The notes beneath the pieces were generated by a model. The model did not search any database. It was given only the letters and a program-made list of their open reading frames with translations, and was not told where the DNA came from. The position numbers and the translations under genes were made by a program. Source: an uncultured Verrucomicrobiota bacterium (GTDB lineage: Bacteria > Verrucomicrobiota > Verrucomicrobiia > Limisphaerales > UBA9464). Taken from it: a stretch of 11,736 nt of DNA. Each line of letters begins with the position of its first letter. Positions within the stretch are counted from its first letter, which is position 1. Below are positions 1 to 7,311 of this stretch, piece after piece. The DNA lies in the NCBI GenBank assembly GCA_903864375.1, contig CAIPFS010000669.1:1-11736 (forward strand). The letters run 5' to 3'.

Positions 1-1890
1 CTGCCCCGACTGCCGCCATTCCTTCCAGCTCTGGCCTCCGAATCTCATTTCTTCGGCCCGGGTTCCCAGACGCTTGTCCCAATAGAGGTTCCCCTCCATG
101 CGAAATTGGTTCGTGCTCCCCGTCCAGTTGCTGCCCAGAAGTTCACCCGAATCAAAGACAACGACATTGCGAGTGAACAGAAAGGAGCGGTGATCCTCGG
201 CCCTGGTACGCATCAATTGGAAGTCGTGATTGAAGGCGAAGAGGTTGTTTCGCACCACGTTGTCCCGACCATAATGCTGGTGAAATCCGGCGCTCTTGCA
301 GCGATAGACCACGTTGTTTTCGAGGATGATGCCGCTGCTGCCTTCGTCCGTATAAAGCCCCCAGCCCCCGTAATCGTGGCTCTGGATGTCTCGAAACAGA
401 TTGTTGCGAATCAGGGTCCCCGGTTGAGGGCCCAGGGTGTAAATGCCGCCCATGTCGGTCAACTTCCCCTGCCCCACGTTCTCCACCAGATTGAACTCTA
501 CCAGGTTGTCCCGACAAGCCGACTCAGAATAGCCCCAGGTCCATCCCACCGATATCCCGGTGTAGTACAGGTCATGAATCCAATTATGCCGGATTCGATT
601 TTTTCCACTCTGATACACCACAATTCCTGATGCCGGGGCGAAGATTCGTCCCAACTCGCCCAAATCGTTGTCAGAAATCCGGTGACTATCACAAAGGTCG
701 TCGGCTTTCGGGAGCGGATGATGGGGATCCCCGACCCGGATTCCCCCGGCACCCAGGGAACGCATCCGGTTGCCGGCAATCACCCATGCCCTGGCACCGA
801 TGCCGAGTTCCACCCCATAGCCTCCCAGATTTTCGAACAGGCAGTTTTGAATGGTTCCGTCGATGGCGTTTTCAATGACCACCGCGCCATGGATGGGAAC
901 GGCTGTCTGCTGGGAAACCAATCCCTGGGTGGGCAGTTCGTAATCACATTCCGTGAATCGAAGGCCGCGAAAGACCACCCGTGAGGCCGGATTGCGGACC
1001 GATGCCTTGGCATCCCCGGACACCCGGACCAATTCCTGCAACCGGGGAGCGGTCACCACCGACTGATTCGGATCCCAGCCGTTGGGGGCGAAATACTTCA
1101 GAGTCCCGGTCGCCAGGTCCAGATACCACTCGTCGGGTTGATCGAGCGCCTCCGGAATGTTTTCCACCCAATAGCGGACGGCTTTTTCATCCATCCAATC
1201 GGGCAGGCCCAAGGGACCGAGCGACGCCACCCAGGTGGCCTCGTTGACACCCAGAAGGGGAAGACGCAGGTCGGTCCATTTCTCGAGGAGCACGACCACC
1301 CCCCCGGGGGTTCGGCTCCAGTCGGACGACAGGTCTCCCCGCCGATAGGGAAAAGTCACCCTGCTGCCGGACGAAAGCGGCCCGTCGGTTTGAAAATAGT
1401 CCCGGTTGGGAGTCCGGGCACGGGTGGCGCGGTGGCCGTCCACGAAGAGCTGGTTGAATCGCCAACTGCCCGCACGAACTTGTGGCAGGGTGGTTTGCCA
1501 TACTTTGGGATTCTCCGGGGATCGCTGCCACCCGGAAATACGGGTGCCCCCACTGATTTCAACCCTGGCACCGGGACGGGCGGCAATCGTCAAACCTGAA
1601 TCCTTGGAACCGATCATGAGGGGGCTGGGGAGCTCGTAGCGACCTTCGGCAACCTCAATCATCACCGTGGCTTCACCCCGCTCCTCCCGAGCCGCCCGGG
1701 CCACAAGAATGGCTTTTTGAATGGACTGGAGCGGTCCATCCCGCCCATCGGTCCGCGAGGACGTGCGCCCGGTGGCCCCGTCGCTGCCCCCGGGTGAAAT
1801 ATAAAGGACGACGGCCTGGGCTTGCAGGGGGAGTTCCCAGGCACCGCCGGCCAGGCAGAGAATGAGGAGGGGGAGAAAACGCATACGCAT
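1..1890 (-). CDS. Secreted right-handed parallel beta-helix protein (partial, C-terminus beyond left edge)
   Basis: The frame is open for 630 codons from the ATG at 1890-1888 to the first base of the window, with no stop, so the C-terminus is missing. Residues 1-26 form a signal peptide (MRMR, then a hydrophobic stretch, ending AQA), so the product is probably exported. After a segment rich in Gly/Ser/Asp (residues 30-55, like DUF1565-type starts), the second half from about residue 300 has short Asn/Gly/Ile-rich turns typical of parallel beta-helices. Characteristic blocks are DMGGIYTLG (near 480), GWGLYTDEGSSGI (near 515) and GFHQHYGRDN (near 537). Proteins with these blocks are common in Verrucomicrobiota and Planctomycetota and are usually annotated as beta-helix or pectate-lyase-like; most have no proven substrate. 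It starts 6 bases after the holA stop, so it is probably cotranscribed. A second ATG at 1884 is possible. A polysaccharide-degrading role is inferred. Confidence 0.87.
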   Translation of the reverse strand, partial: MRMRFLPLLILCLAGGAWELPLQAQAVVLYISPGGSDGATGRTSSRTDGRDGPLQSIQKAILVARAAREERGEATVMIEVAEGRYELPSPLMIGSKDSGLTIAARPGARVEISGGTRISGWQRSPENPKVWQTTLPQVRAGSWRFNQLFVDGHRATRARTPNRDYFQTDGPLSSGSRVTFPYRRGDLSSDWSRTPGGVVVLLEKWTDLRLPLLGVNEATWVASLGPLGLPDWMDEKAVRYWVENIPEALDQPDEWYLDLATGTLKYFAPNGWDPNQSVVTAPRLQELVRVSGDAKASVRNPASRVVFRGLRFTECDYELPTQGLVSQQTAVPIHGAVVIENAIDGTIQNCLFENLGGYGVELGIGARAWVIAGNRMRSLGAGGIRVGDPHHPLPKADDLCDSHRISDNDLGELGRIFAPASGIVVYQSGKNRIRHNWIHDLYYTGISVGWTWGYSESACRDNLVEFNLVENVGQGKLTDMGGIYTLGPQPGTLIRNNLFRDIQSHDYGGWGLYTDEGSSGIILENNVVYRCKSAGFHQHYGRDNVVRNNLFAFNHDFQLMRTRAEDHRSFLFTRNVVVFDSGELLGSNWTGSTNQFRMEGNLYWDKRLGTRAEEMRFGGQSWKEWRQSGQ

Positions 1891-1896
1891 GAACAC

Positions 1897-3066
1897 CTAG
1901 GCCGCCTGCCGACGGACTTTTTCCCGGGGCTGGGTCCCGACAATTTCCACCAGAGCCTGCCTCAGCACTGCGCCCTCATCCATGGAACTCCCCACCAATT
2001 TCAGATTGGCCTCCAGCAGGAGTTCCATGGCCCGGGTCAGTTCCGGGAGGAGATAATTGTCGGACTGGCGGAAAGCCTGAAACGCCACATAGGGATGTCC
2101 CGCCAGTGGATTGAACCGCCGATCTTCAGGCAATTGGCCCGCGGGAATGCGCTCAACCTGGGCTCGAAAGGCGTTGTAATCGGAAACGGGCTTCAGCAGG
2201 GATCGGTCTCGCAATTCCCGCAACACCAGCAACGCCCGAACCTTGCTGATCAGCCCGTACAGGACGCCAATTTCAGATTTTCCCTTTTCAATCCCGGATC
2301 GAATCTCTCCCAGTTCACGGTCCAGTAATCGCAGCAGCCGCGGAAGGTCCCGGTCCCCCAGGGCTTCTCCCAGGGCAAAGGCCTGGGCCTGCTTTTGCTG
2401 GGTGGTGATGGCGCGGATGTCATCGACCGACACGATTTTGCGGTCACCCACGTAGAGGATGACCTTCTCCACTTCGTTGATGAGCGCCCGAAGGTTGGGA
2501 CCCACGCGGGCCACGCACTCCGCCAGGGCATCATCCCGGATATCCTTGCCCGCCGCGCGAATGGCTTTGATGACTTCACCCTCCGCCCGTGTGGCCCAAT
2601 CCTTGTCGTCCGCTGAAAGTGCGGCGTACAACTCCACCCGCCCCGTCGCCTCCATCCACTTGAAAAACAGGCGTCGTTTGTCGGGTTTACTGGATGAAAC
2701 GAGGAGCCGGATCGAATCCCATCGAAATTCCTTCAAGGACTTGGCCAGGTCCGTGAGGGCACCGGTCACAGCTGCGCTGTTGGAAGTCCGATCTTCGCCG
2801 AGGAAGGAACAATCCTTGAACCAGACGGCCTTCGCTCCTCCAAAAAACGATCGGGTGTTGAGGGCCTCTGTCAGTCGGGAGACGGCATCGAGGGCCTGGG
2901 AGGCGTTGGATCAGGCGGCGTCAATGATCTCATGATCCTCACCCCCGAGATCGGTTCGCCAGCGTTCGAAGAGCTGACGTGAGCGTTGCTTGACCGTGAA
3001 TTCGTCGTCACCGCAGATCAGGACGACCGGACCGTTGACGTCCGACGGCGCTGGGGCGGACGCCAT
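1897..3066 (-). CDS. holA: DNA polymerase III subunit delta, interrupted by an in-frame TGA
   Basis: Delta is the clamp-loader subunit that opens the beta sliding clamp. The downstream part, from codon 100, is a clear delta protein: SSSKPDKRRLFFKWMEATG, then the AAA+ lid segment with LRALINEVEKVILYVGD, and a helical C-terminal collar domain. The gene really begins at the ATG at 3066. That codon overlaps the stop of the BFN gene (TGATG), and codons 14-26 (VVLICGDDEF onward) match the start of domain I. Codon 52 (2913-2911) is TGA. The frame continues on both sides as delta-like sequence (DHEIIDAA before; SNASQALDAV, SFFGGAK and AVWFKDC after), for 389 codons in all including the TGA. The E. 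coli protein has 343 residues. The only standard start after the TGA is GTG at 2769, which would drop 99 residues. The cause may be a sequencing error, a recent mutation or readthrough. The family assignment is secure; whether the gene is functional is unclear. Confidence 0.85.
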
Positions 3067-3524
3067 CAAGCCGGATCGGTATCACCGCCATCTTCACTGA
3101 TCTGGGAGAGGACTTCGCTCATGTCTTCGACCTCTTCGAACAGCTTGGTCCGGACAAAAATGGGACGTTTCTGCATGGCCGCGAGGGCGAGGCAGTCACT
3201 CGGGCGGGCGTCAATTTCAACCACATTGGAGCCCAGTTCATTTTGTTGCCGCAGGAACAGCCGGGCGAAGTAGGTATGGTTGCGCAATTCGGTGATGACA
3301 ACCCGGTCGACCTCGATGCCAAAACCGCTGAAGACACGTCCGACGAGCTCGTGGGTCAGGGGCCGTTCATGCTGCACCCCGCGCAAGGCCATGCCGATCA
3401 CGGCCCCCATGTTGTGTTCGACCTGGATGACGAAGATTTTGTCCTCGTTGCCGACGAAGAGAGCGCAGCCGCCTTGTGCCGGCAAAAGCCCCCGAATCTG
3501 CACTGACACGACGTCCTTCTTCAC
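3066..3524 (-). CDS. BFN (bifunctional nuclease, DUF151) domain protein
   Basis: This 152-residue protein is almost entirely one BFN/DUF151 domain. Diagnostic segments are VQIRGLLP (8-14), MGAVIGMAL (39-47), the RPLTHELV block (54-61), VVITELRNHTYFARLFL (75-91) and ARPSDCLALA (106-115). The tail is acidic (EDGGDTDPA). Some members of the family have been reported to have nuclease activity and others are uncharacterised, so the catalytic role here is only inferred. The start is GTG at 3524; there is no strong ribosome binding site and no in-frame ATG near it. The stop overlaps the holA start by one base (TGATG), which implies translational coupling. The upstream DUF5009 gene ends 63 bases away on the same strand and could share a transcript. 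Confidence 0.87.
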   Translation of the reverse strand: MKKDVVSVQIRGLLPAQGGCALFVGNEDKIFVIQVEHNMGAVIGMALRGVQHERPLTHELVGRVFSGFGIEVDRVVITELRNHTYFARLFLRQQNELGSNVVEIDARPSDCLALAAMQKRPIFVRTKLFEEVEDMSEVLSQISEDGGDTDPA

Positions 3525-3587
3525 ACTTCGAGTCTGGTCTTATCCGGACGGAAAGGCAAGCCATAGCCATCGCCCGTATCGAACCCG

Positions 3588-4844
3588 TCAGAGGCGGAGG
3601 AAAATCTTTCTCCGGTAGAGCCAGAGGAGCAGCAGCCAGTACATCGCCAGGATGGCAACGCCATGCAGGAAGGGTTCATAGGTGGCACCCCACACTTGAA
3701 ATATCCCCTTCCCCAGATGGATTTGGAGGTCCCGGGCAATGAAGCCTTCAAACAAATGGGCGATCAGATAGGCGGCAATGGAATTCATTCCCACCACCCG
3801 GAGCGGAAAGGACCAGCCGGGCTTTTGAACGACATCGATGCCGGCGTAAAAACCGCCCAGCAGGAAAAGGCACCAGCCTCCGCTGAACAGGACCCAGCTG
3901 GGGGTCCAGATCCGTTTGACGATGGGACAAATCCCCAGCGCCCCCAACAACCAACCCGCCGCCAGCGCCACCGTTCCCGCGATGAAAAGCCACTTCAGCT
4001 TTTGGGCCGGCGTCGAAGGCGACCGAAGCACTCCGCCGGCCAGCAATCCCAAAACCATGGTTCCGAGAGTCGGAATAAAACTCAGGGTCGAATAGCCGCC
4101 GTCATTGGCCACAAACGGTTTGACCCTGGAAAACAGGTTTAAAAACCAGGTGTCGAACGCCCAGGCGGCGTTGCTGTTTTTTTGCCAGTGAGCGGCAAAA
4201 CCGGTAAGCCCATGCTCCCGCAGCCAGTCCGCTGAAACATCCACCCGGGCATAATCGAAGTCCGGCCCCGGGAGCGGCCACAGGGCAAAAAGAGCCCAAT
4301 ACCCCGCAAGGATTCCCACGAACGCGGCCCATTGCACCTTACGGGGCAGAAAACCGAGTGAAAACAGGAACAGGTAACCCAGGCCAATTTGGGAAAGGGT
4401 GTCCTCAAAGGTCCATCGGGTTTGGGTCGAATGGGTCGACCGGAGCCAGACACCGAGCAGAATGAGGCCGAGAGCCCGAAATGCCGCGTGTCCCACCAAT
4501 CCCGAAAAGGTCTGACCCTTGGCCCGGCGACTGGCAATGGAAAATGGCAGGGCAACTCCGACCAGAAAGGAAAAGGACGGCTGAATCATGTCGTGGAGGA
4601 CACAACCGGTCCAATCGACATGGGATTGATGGAGACACAAAAAGCCCCAGAGTCCCGGGACGGCCAACGCCTCGGCCACCCTGCAAAAATTAAGGACTTC
4701 GCCCATCATGAGGAACATCACGAAACCCCGGTAGGCATCGATCGAGGCCAGACGGGTGAATCCGGTGGGAGCGGGGGTGGAAGTTGGAGAGGCGATGACG
4801 TTTCTTCTGTCGCAGAGTCGGACAAAGGTCACGCAAAAAAGCAC
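3588..4844 (-). CDS. DUF5009/HGSNAT-type multi-pass membrane protein (putative heparan-alpha-glucosaminide N-acetyltransferase family)
   Basis: This 418-residue protein has about ten to twelve hydrophobic segments and sits in the inner membrane. The family start signature RLASIDAYRGFVMFLMM lies at 31-47, followed by a conserved histidine segment HQSHVDW (72-78) and the helix FSFLVGVALPFSI (91-103). Further family blocks are IPTLGTMVLGLLAG (257-270), KRIWTPSWVLFSGGW (310-324) and VVGMNSIAAYL (350-360). Human HGSNAT transfers an acetyl group across the lysosomal membrane to terminal glucosamine. The bacterial relatives (DUF5009, NagX-like) are often found with amino-sugar genes, but their reaction is not settled. 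The start is uncertain: GTG at 4844 gives the longest form, GTG at 4832 is an alternative, and the conserved part begins near residue 31. The stop is TGA. The gene is divergent from the 57-residue membrane protein gene, with 137 bp between them. Confidence 0.85.
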   Translation of the reverse strand: MLFCVTFVRLCDRRNVIASPTSTPAPTGFTRLASIDAYRGFVMFLMMGEVLNFCRVAEALAVPGLWGFLCLHQSHVDWTGCVLHDMIQPSFSFLVGVALPFSIASRRAKGQTFSGLVGHAAFRALGLILLGVWLRSTHSTQTRWTFEDTLSQIGLGYLFLFSLGFLPRKVQWAAFVGILAGYWALFALWPLPGPDFDYARVDVSADWLREHGLTGFAAHWQKNSNAAWAFDTWFLNLFSRVKPFVANDGGYSTLSFIPTLGTMVLGLLAGGVLRSPSTPAQKLKWLFIAGTVALAAGWLLGALGICPIVKRIWTPSWVLFSGGWCLFLLGGFYAGIDVVQKPGWSFPLRVVGMNSIAAYLIAHLFEGFIARDLQIHLGKGIFQVWGATYEPFLHGVAILAMYWLLLLWLYRRKIFLRL

Positions 4845-4981
4845 CCCGATGAATTACTTGTTGCCTTCCTCCGACTGAACTGTCCATACCTGTTTCAAAT
4901 CCGGATGGTTCAAGGTTTGAGAGCTCGCGGACCCGCCACCGGCTGGACACACCATCGGTCCGCATCATTCCGTCTGCCCGT

Positions 4982-5155
4982 ATGTTCGGCTTTAAAACGA
5001 AGACACCTGAGGAAAAGCGCTACTACCTGCTTCCTGGGCAGGGGCCCGGCAATCGTCGCAAACACCGAAAACAGCTGCTGGCCGCCATCCTGGCGGGGGC
5101 GATTTTCGCGGCCCTGCTCGCCCTGCTGATGTGGTGGACAAATTCCATGCACTGA
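4982..5155 (+). CDS. Small single-pass membrane protein, 57 residues
   Basis: The ATG at 4982 opens 57 codons ending in TGA at 5153-5155. The N-terminal half is hydrophilic and basic (MFGFKTKTPEEKRYYLLPG, then RRKHRKQ). It is followed by one strongly hydrophobic helix at about 32-52 (LLAAILAGAIFAALLALLMWW) and a four-residue tail. The basic patch before the helix predicts an N-inside orientation. The reading looks real because its charge and hydrophobicity are organised and it lies 14 bases upstream of the rsuA ATG on the same strand, as in an operon. There is no clear Shine-Dalgarno sequence. I do not recognise a named family, and no function can be given. Confidence 0.6.
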   Translation: MFGFKTKTPEEKRYYLLPGQGPGNRRKHRKQLLAAILAGAIFAALLALLMWWTNSMH

Positions 5156-5169
5156 ACTATCCGGCTGGG

Positions 5170-5877
5170 ATGGCGCAAACGTCTCGAATCGATCAATGGC
5201 TTTCGCGGTGCGGATATTGCAGCCGGCGCGAGGCTCGCAGCTGGGTGCGTGACGGACGGGTGCAGGTGGCGGCCCTGCGGGCCGATTCGGTGGATCAACG
5301 GGCCGCTGCCGGTGACGTGACGGTGGATGGCGAGGCCCTGGAGGGACCCCACGGACTTTTGGTGCTCCTGAACAAACCGGCAGGACGGGTCTGTTCCCAT
5401 CAAGCGTCAGAGGGACCCAGCATCTACGACCTGTTGCCGGAGCGATGGCAACGTCGAAATCCCGCGATCAACAGCATCGGACGTCTGGACCAGGATACCA
5501 CCGGTGTCCTTCTCCTGACCGATCTGGGGGATCTCATCCAACGCTGGACTTCGCCCCGGCACAAGGTTCCCAAGGTTTACGAGGTGACCGTCGACGCGCC
5601 TCTCGACGAGTCACTGATTCCCTTGTTTGCGAGCGGAACCTTGCAACTCCCGGGTGAAGATTCCCCCTGCGCTCCCGCGCGATTGCAAATCCTCGATGTC
5701 CATCAGGCCCGCCTGGAATTGACGGAGGGCCGATTTCACCAGGTGAAACGGATGTTCGGGGTCACCGGTCGCACGGTTACGCGACTCCATCGGTCCCGGT
5801 TTGGGGAAATTGAACTGGGCGACCTGGAGCCAGGGAAGTGGCGCTTGCTGGAGGTGACCGACCTCGCGAGGGCGTGA
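5170..5877 (+). CDS. rsuA: 16S rRNA pseudouridine synthase, RsuA/RluB/E/F family
   Basis: This enzyme isomerises a uridine to pseudouridine in rRNA; RsuA itself acts on U516 of 16S rRNA. The protein has 235 residues (E. coli RsuA has 231). An S4 RNA-binding domain occupies about 1-48 (RIDQWLSRCGYCSRREA). The catalytic domain contains LLNKPAGRVCS (66-76), the active-site motif GRLDQDTTG with the catalytic Asp at 107, SPRHKVPKVYEV (128-139) and EGRFHQVKRMF (186-196). RsuA is the best match within the family because of the length and the SPRH and EGRFHQVKRM segments, but RluE or RluF-type activity cannot be excluded. The ATG at 5170 is preferred because it directly precedes the S4 domain. The in-frame GTG at 5131 would overlap the upstream small gene and adds only a non-conserved leader. 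The stop is TGA. Confidence 0.9.
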   Translation: MAQTSRIDQWLSRCGYCSRREARSWVRDGRVQVAALRADSVDQRAAAGDVTVDGEALEGPHGLLVLLNKPAGRVCSHQASEGPSIYDLLPERWQRRNPAINSIGRLDQDTTGVLLLTDLGDLIQRWTSPRHKVPKVYEVTVDAPLDESLIPLFASGTLQLPGEDSPCAPARLQILDVHQARLELTEGRFHQVKRMFGVTGRTVTRLHRSRFGEIELGDLEPGKWRLLEVTDLARA

Positions 5878-6039
5878 TCGCAATTGGGGTGCGAATTTGA
5901 GATCAACAGAAATCCAGACGTTCCGACGCGCCATTGAAGGATTCCGTAACTTTGCTGGTCTACCTCTGTACCGGGCGCCTTGTTCAATTCCAGCCGCCCC
6001 GGATTCGATCAGCGACTTGCTGGAGCGCGTCCCGCCGTT

Positions 6040-6070
6040 GGATGTTCCTCCTTCGGAGGAACTTGCATCC
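6040..6070. terminator. Strong hairpin, possible bidirectional terminator between convergent genes
   Basis: An 8-bp perfect inverted repeat, GTTCCTCC (6044-6051) and GGAGGAAC (6055-6062), encloses a 3-nt loop. It is extended by GGAT (6040-6043) pairing with ATCC (6067-6070), across a small 3' bulge. It lies about 165 bp after the rsuA stop and about 135 bp after the methyltransferase stop. There is no T-tract on either strand, so it is not a classic intrinsic terminator. Its role in ending transcription or protecting RNA 3' ends is inferred from position and structure. Confidence 0.4.
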
Positions 6071-6147
6071 GGAGCGAGCCCGCAGATCCCCCCATCGACG
6101 TTGACCCCCGTGGTTCGAACCTTTCAGAGACCGCCCATGGCCTGATT

Positions 6148-6180
6148 CCTCTTCCTCTGTGTCCTCTGAGGCCTCTGCGG
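6148..6180. repeat. Short degenerate tandem repeat, CCTCTGNGN 9-mers
   Basis: Three consecutive 9-bp units read CCTCTGTGT (6154-6162), CCTCTGAGG (6163-6171) and CCTCTGCGG (6172-6180). They are preceded by a truncated unit CCTCTT (6148-6153) and followed by TCCATTTTCA. From memory, similar CCTCTGTG-like runs occur in intergenic regions of many environmental bacteria, including PVC members, but I cannot confirm the family without a search. The array ends 16 bp before the methyltransferase stop codon. Confidence 0.6.
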
Positions 6181-6196
6181 TCCATTTTCAGCCTCA

Positions 6197-7033
6197 TCAT
6201 CGGGTAGGCACACCCGCCTTCACTCGGGCAATGGAGAGGGCAACATGCCCCGGGTCGGACTCAATGCCCACACAGCGCCTCCCGTGGCGCATGGCCGCCA
6301 GCGCCGTGGTGCCTCCGCCCAGAAATGGGTCCAGCACGAGATCGCCCTCTTTCGTTGAAGCGAGCAGGCAACGCTCGACCAATGCGATCGGCTTTTGGGT
6401 CGGATGTTTGCCCTGTGCCTTCTCATCGGCACCGGGTGCGGTCATGGTCCAGACGGTCTTCATCTGCCTGCCCCCGTTGGTCTGCCGCATGAGGTCGTAG
6501 TTGAACACGTGGCGGCTTTTCTCGGTCTTTGCCGCCCACAACACCGTCTCGGTGGAATGGGTGAAATAACGGCACGAGAGATTGGGGGGTGGATTGGGCT
6601 TTTCCCAGGTAATGTTGTTTAAAATCTTAAATCCCAACTGCTGCAGGGCATGGCCGATGGAGAAGATTACGTGCAGCGTACCGCTGATCCAGATGGTACC
6701 GTCGGGCTTGAGAACACGCTGACACCGGCGAAGCCATTCCAGGTTGAACTCATGATTGAGTTCCGGGCTTCGGGATTTGTCCCAGTCGCCCTTGTCCACC
6801 GCGACCCTCCTGCCGCTGTGGCACGTCACTCCCCCGTTGGACAGGAAGTAGGGCGGATCAGCAAAAATACAGTCAAATCGACCCTGAGGATATTGGGCGG
6901 CCAGCGCATCGAGCAGGTCCAGCGAATCACCCTGATAGATGCAGACACGGCCCTCATCATCACGATACGCAAGCCGGGGTGCTGATACGGGTGAGGTGGA
7001 TTGTTTCTCCACCAGGAGCGCATCCCCGGACAT
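6197..7033 (-). CDS. DNA methyltransferase, beta-class N6-adenine/N4-cytosine type
   Basis: This 278-residue S-adenosylmethionine-dependent DNA methyltransferase has the domain order of the beta class. The catalytic motif IV, FADPPYFLSNGG (DPPY at 59-62), comes first, then KPDGTIWISG (109-118), ITWEKPNPPPNLSCRYFTHSTE (about 141-162), HPTQKP (210-215) and the cofactor motif LDPFLGGGTT (234-243). The YFLSNGG and NLSCRYFTHSTE segments recall the DpnA (GATC) and MboII-like adenine methyltransferases, so N6-adenine is more likely than N4-cytosine. The recognition sequence is not determined. The ATG at 7033 is chosen because GGAG lies 8 bases upstream. The frame is open to GTG at 7159, but that extension is unlike the family. 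No restriction endonuclease is adjacent, so it may be an orphan methyltransferase. It ends in tandem TGA TGA. Confidence 0.88.
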   Translation of the reverse strand: MSGDALLVEKQSTSPVSAPRLAYRDDEGRVCIYQGDSLDLLDALAAQYPQGRFDCIFADPPYFLSNGGVTCHSGRRVAVDKGDWDKSRSPELNHEFNLEWLRRCQRVLKPDGTIWISGTLHVIFSIGHALQQLGFKILNNITWEKPNPPPNLSCRYFTHSTETVLWAAKTEKSRHVFNYDLMRQTNGGRQMKTVWTMTAPGADEKAQGKHPTQKPIALVERCLLASTKEGDLVLDPFLGGGTTALAAMRHGRRCVGIESDPGHVALSIARVKAGVPTR

Positions 7034-7311
7034 CTCGATTTCTCCATCCTCACGAAAAGAAAAAAGGGACGAACTCAATGGGAGGAGACCGCCACGAACA
7101 ATGGCCGGAGACTCATGGAGGGGGTGCCCATTCTCCTGTTTGCGTTTGGTTTGCCTCACCTCCCGCGATTTATTGACCAGTTCGAGGGTGGGAGCAAGTT
7201 TTCATCCATGGGCATGTGCCCCCCCCCAAACGGTACGGATGGCCGCCCCCAATCGGCGTGGCGCGAAAGGGAGTCGACGAACGGTATCATTCCGGTCGGT
7301 CGTTCAGGACG

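Larger units (their letters stand above)
5878..6196. other. Gene-free convergent intergenic region (319 bp)
   Basis: This gap lies between the 3' end of rsuA (plus strand) and the 3' end of the methyltransferase gene (minus strand). I see no convincing coding frame in it: the short open frames have no recognisable organisation. It contains a strong hairpin at 6040-6070 and a short run of 9-bp CCTCTGNGN units at 6154-6180, each listed separately. A TTCGAAC element near 6114 is not part of a tRNA. Confidence 0.7.

Noticed and set aside
1822..2328. 168-codon plus-strand open frame
   Set aside because: It is antisense to the holA C-terminal region and the beta-helix start, with low-complexity Gln/Gly-rich shadow composition.
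2911..2913. TGA reassigned as a sense codon genome-wide
   Set aside because: TGA is the stop of the BFN, DUF5009, 57-residue, rsuA, methyltransferase and DUF309 genes, and no other gene in the window has an in-frame TGA.
3595..3614. Hairpin at the 3' end of the DUF5009 gene (CGGAG/CTCCG)
   Set aside because: The stem is short with a bulge, there is no T-tract, and it lies within coding sequence; too weak to call a terminator.
6110..6125. TTCGAAC resembling a tRNA T-loop
   Set aside because: The flanking bases do not form a T-stem, and no D-arm, anticodon arm or acceptor stem lies upstream.
7034..7159. N-terminal extension of the methyltransferase from GTG at 7159
   Set aside because: It is not family-like, and the ATG at 7033 has GGAG at proper spacing.
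7219..7227. Run of nine C residues
   Set aside because: It is non-coding, single and without a nearby coding frame for phase variation; no function can be supported.
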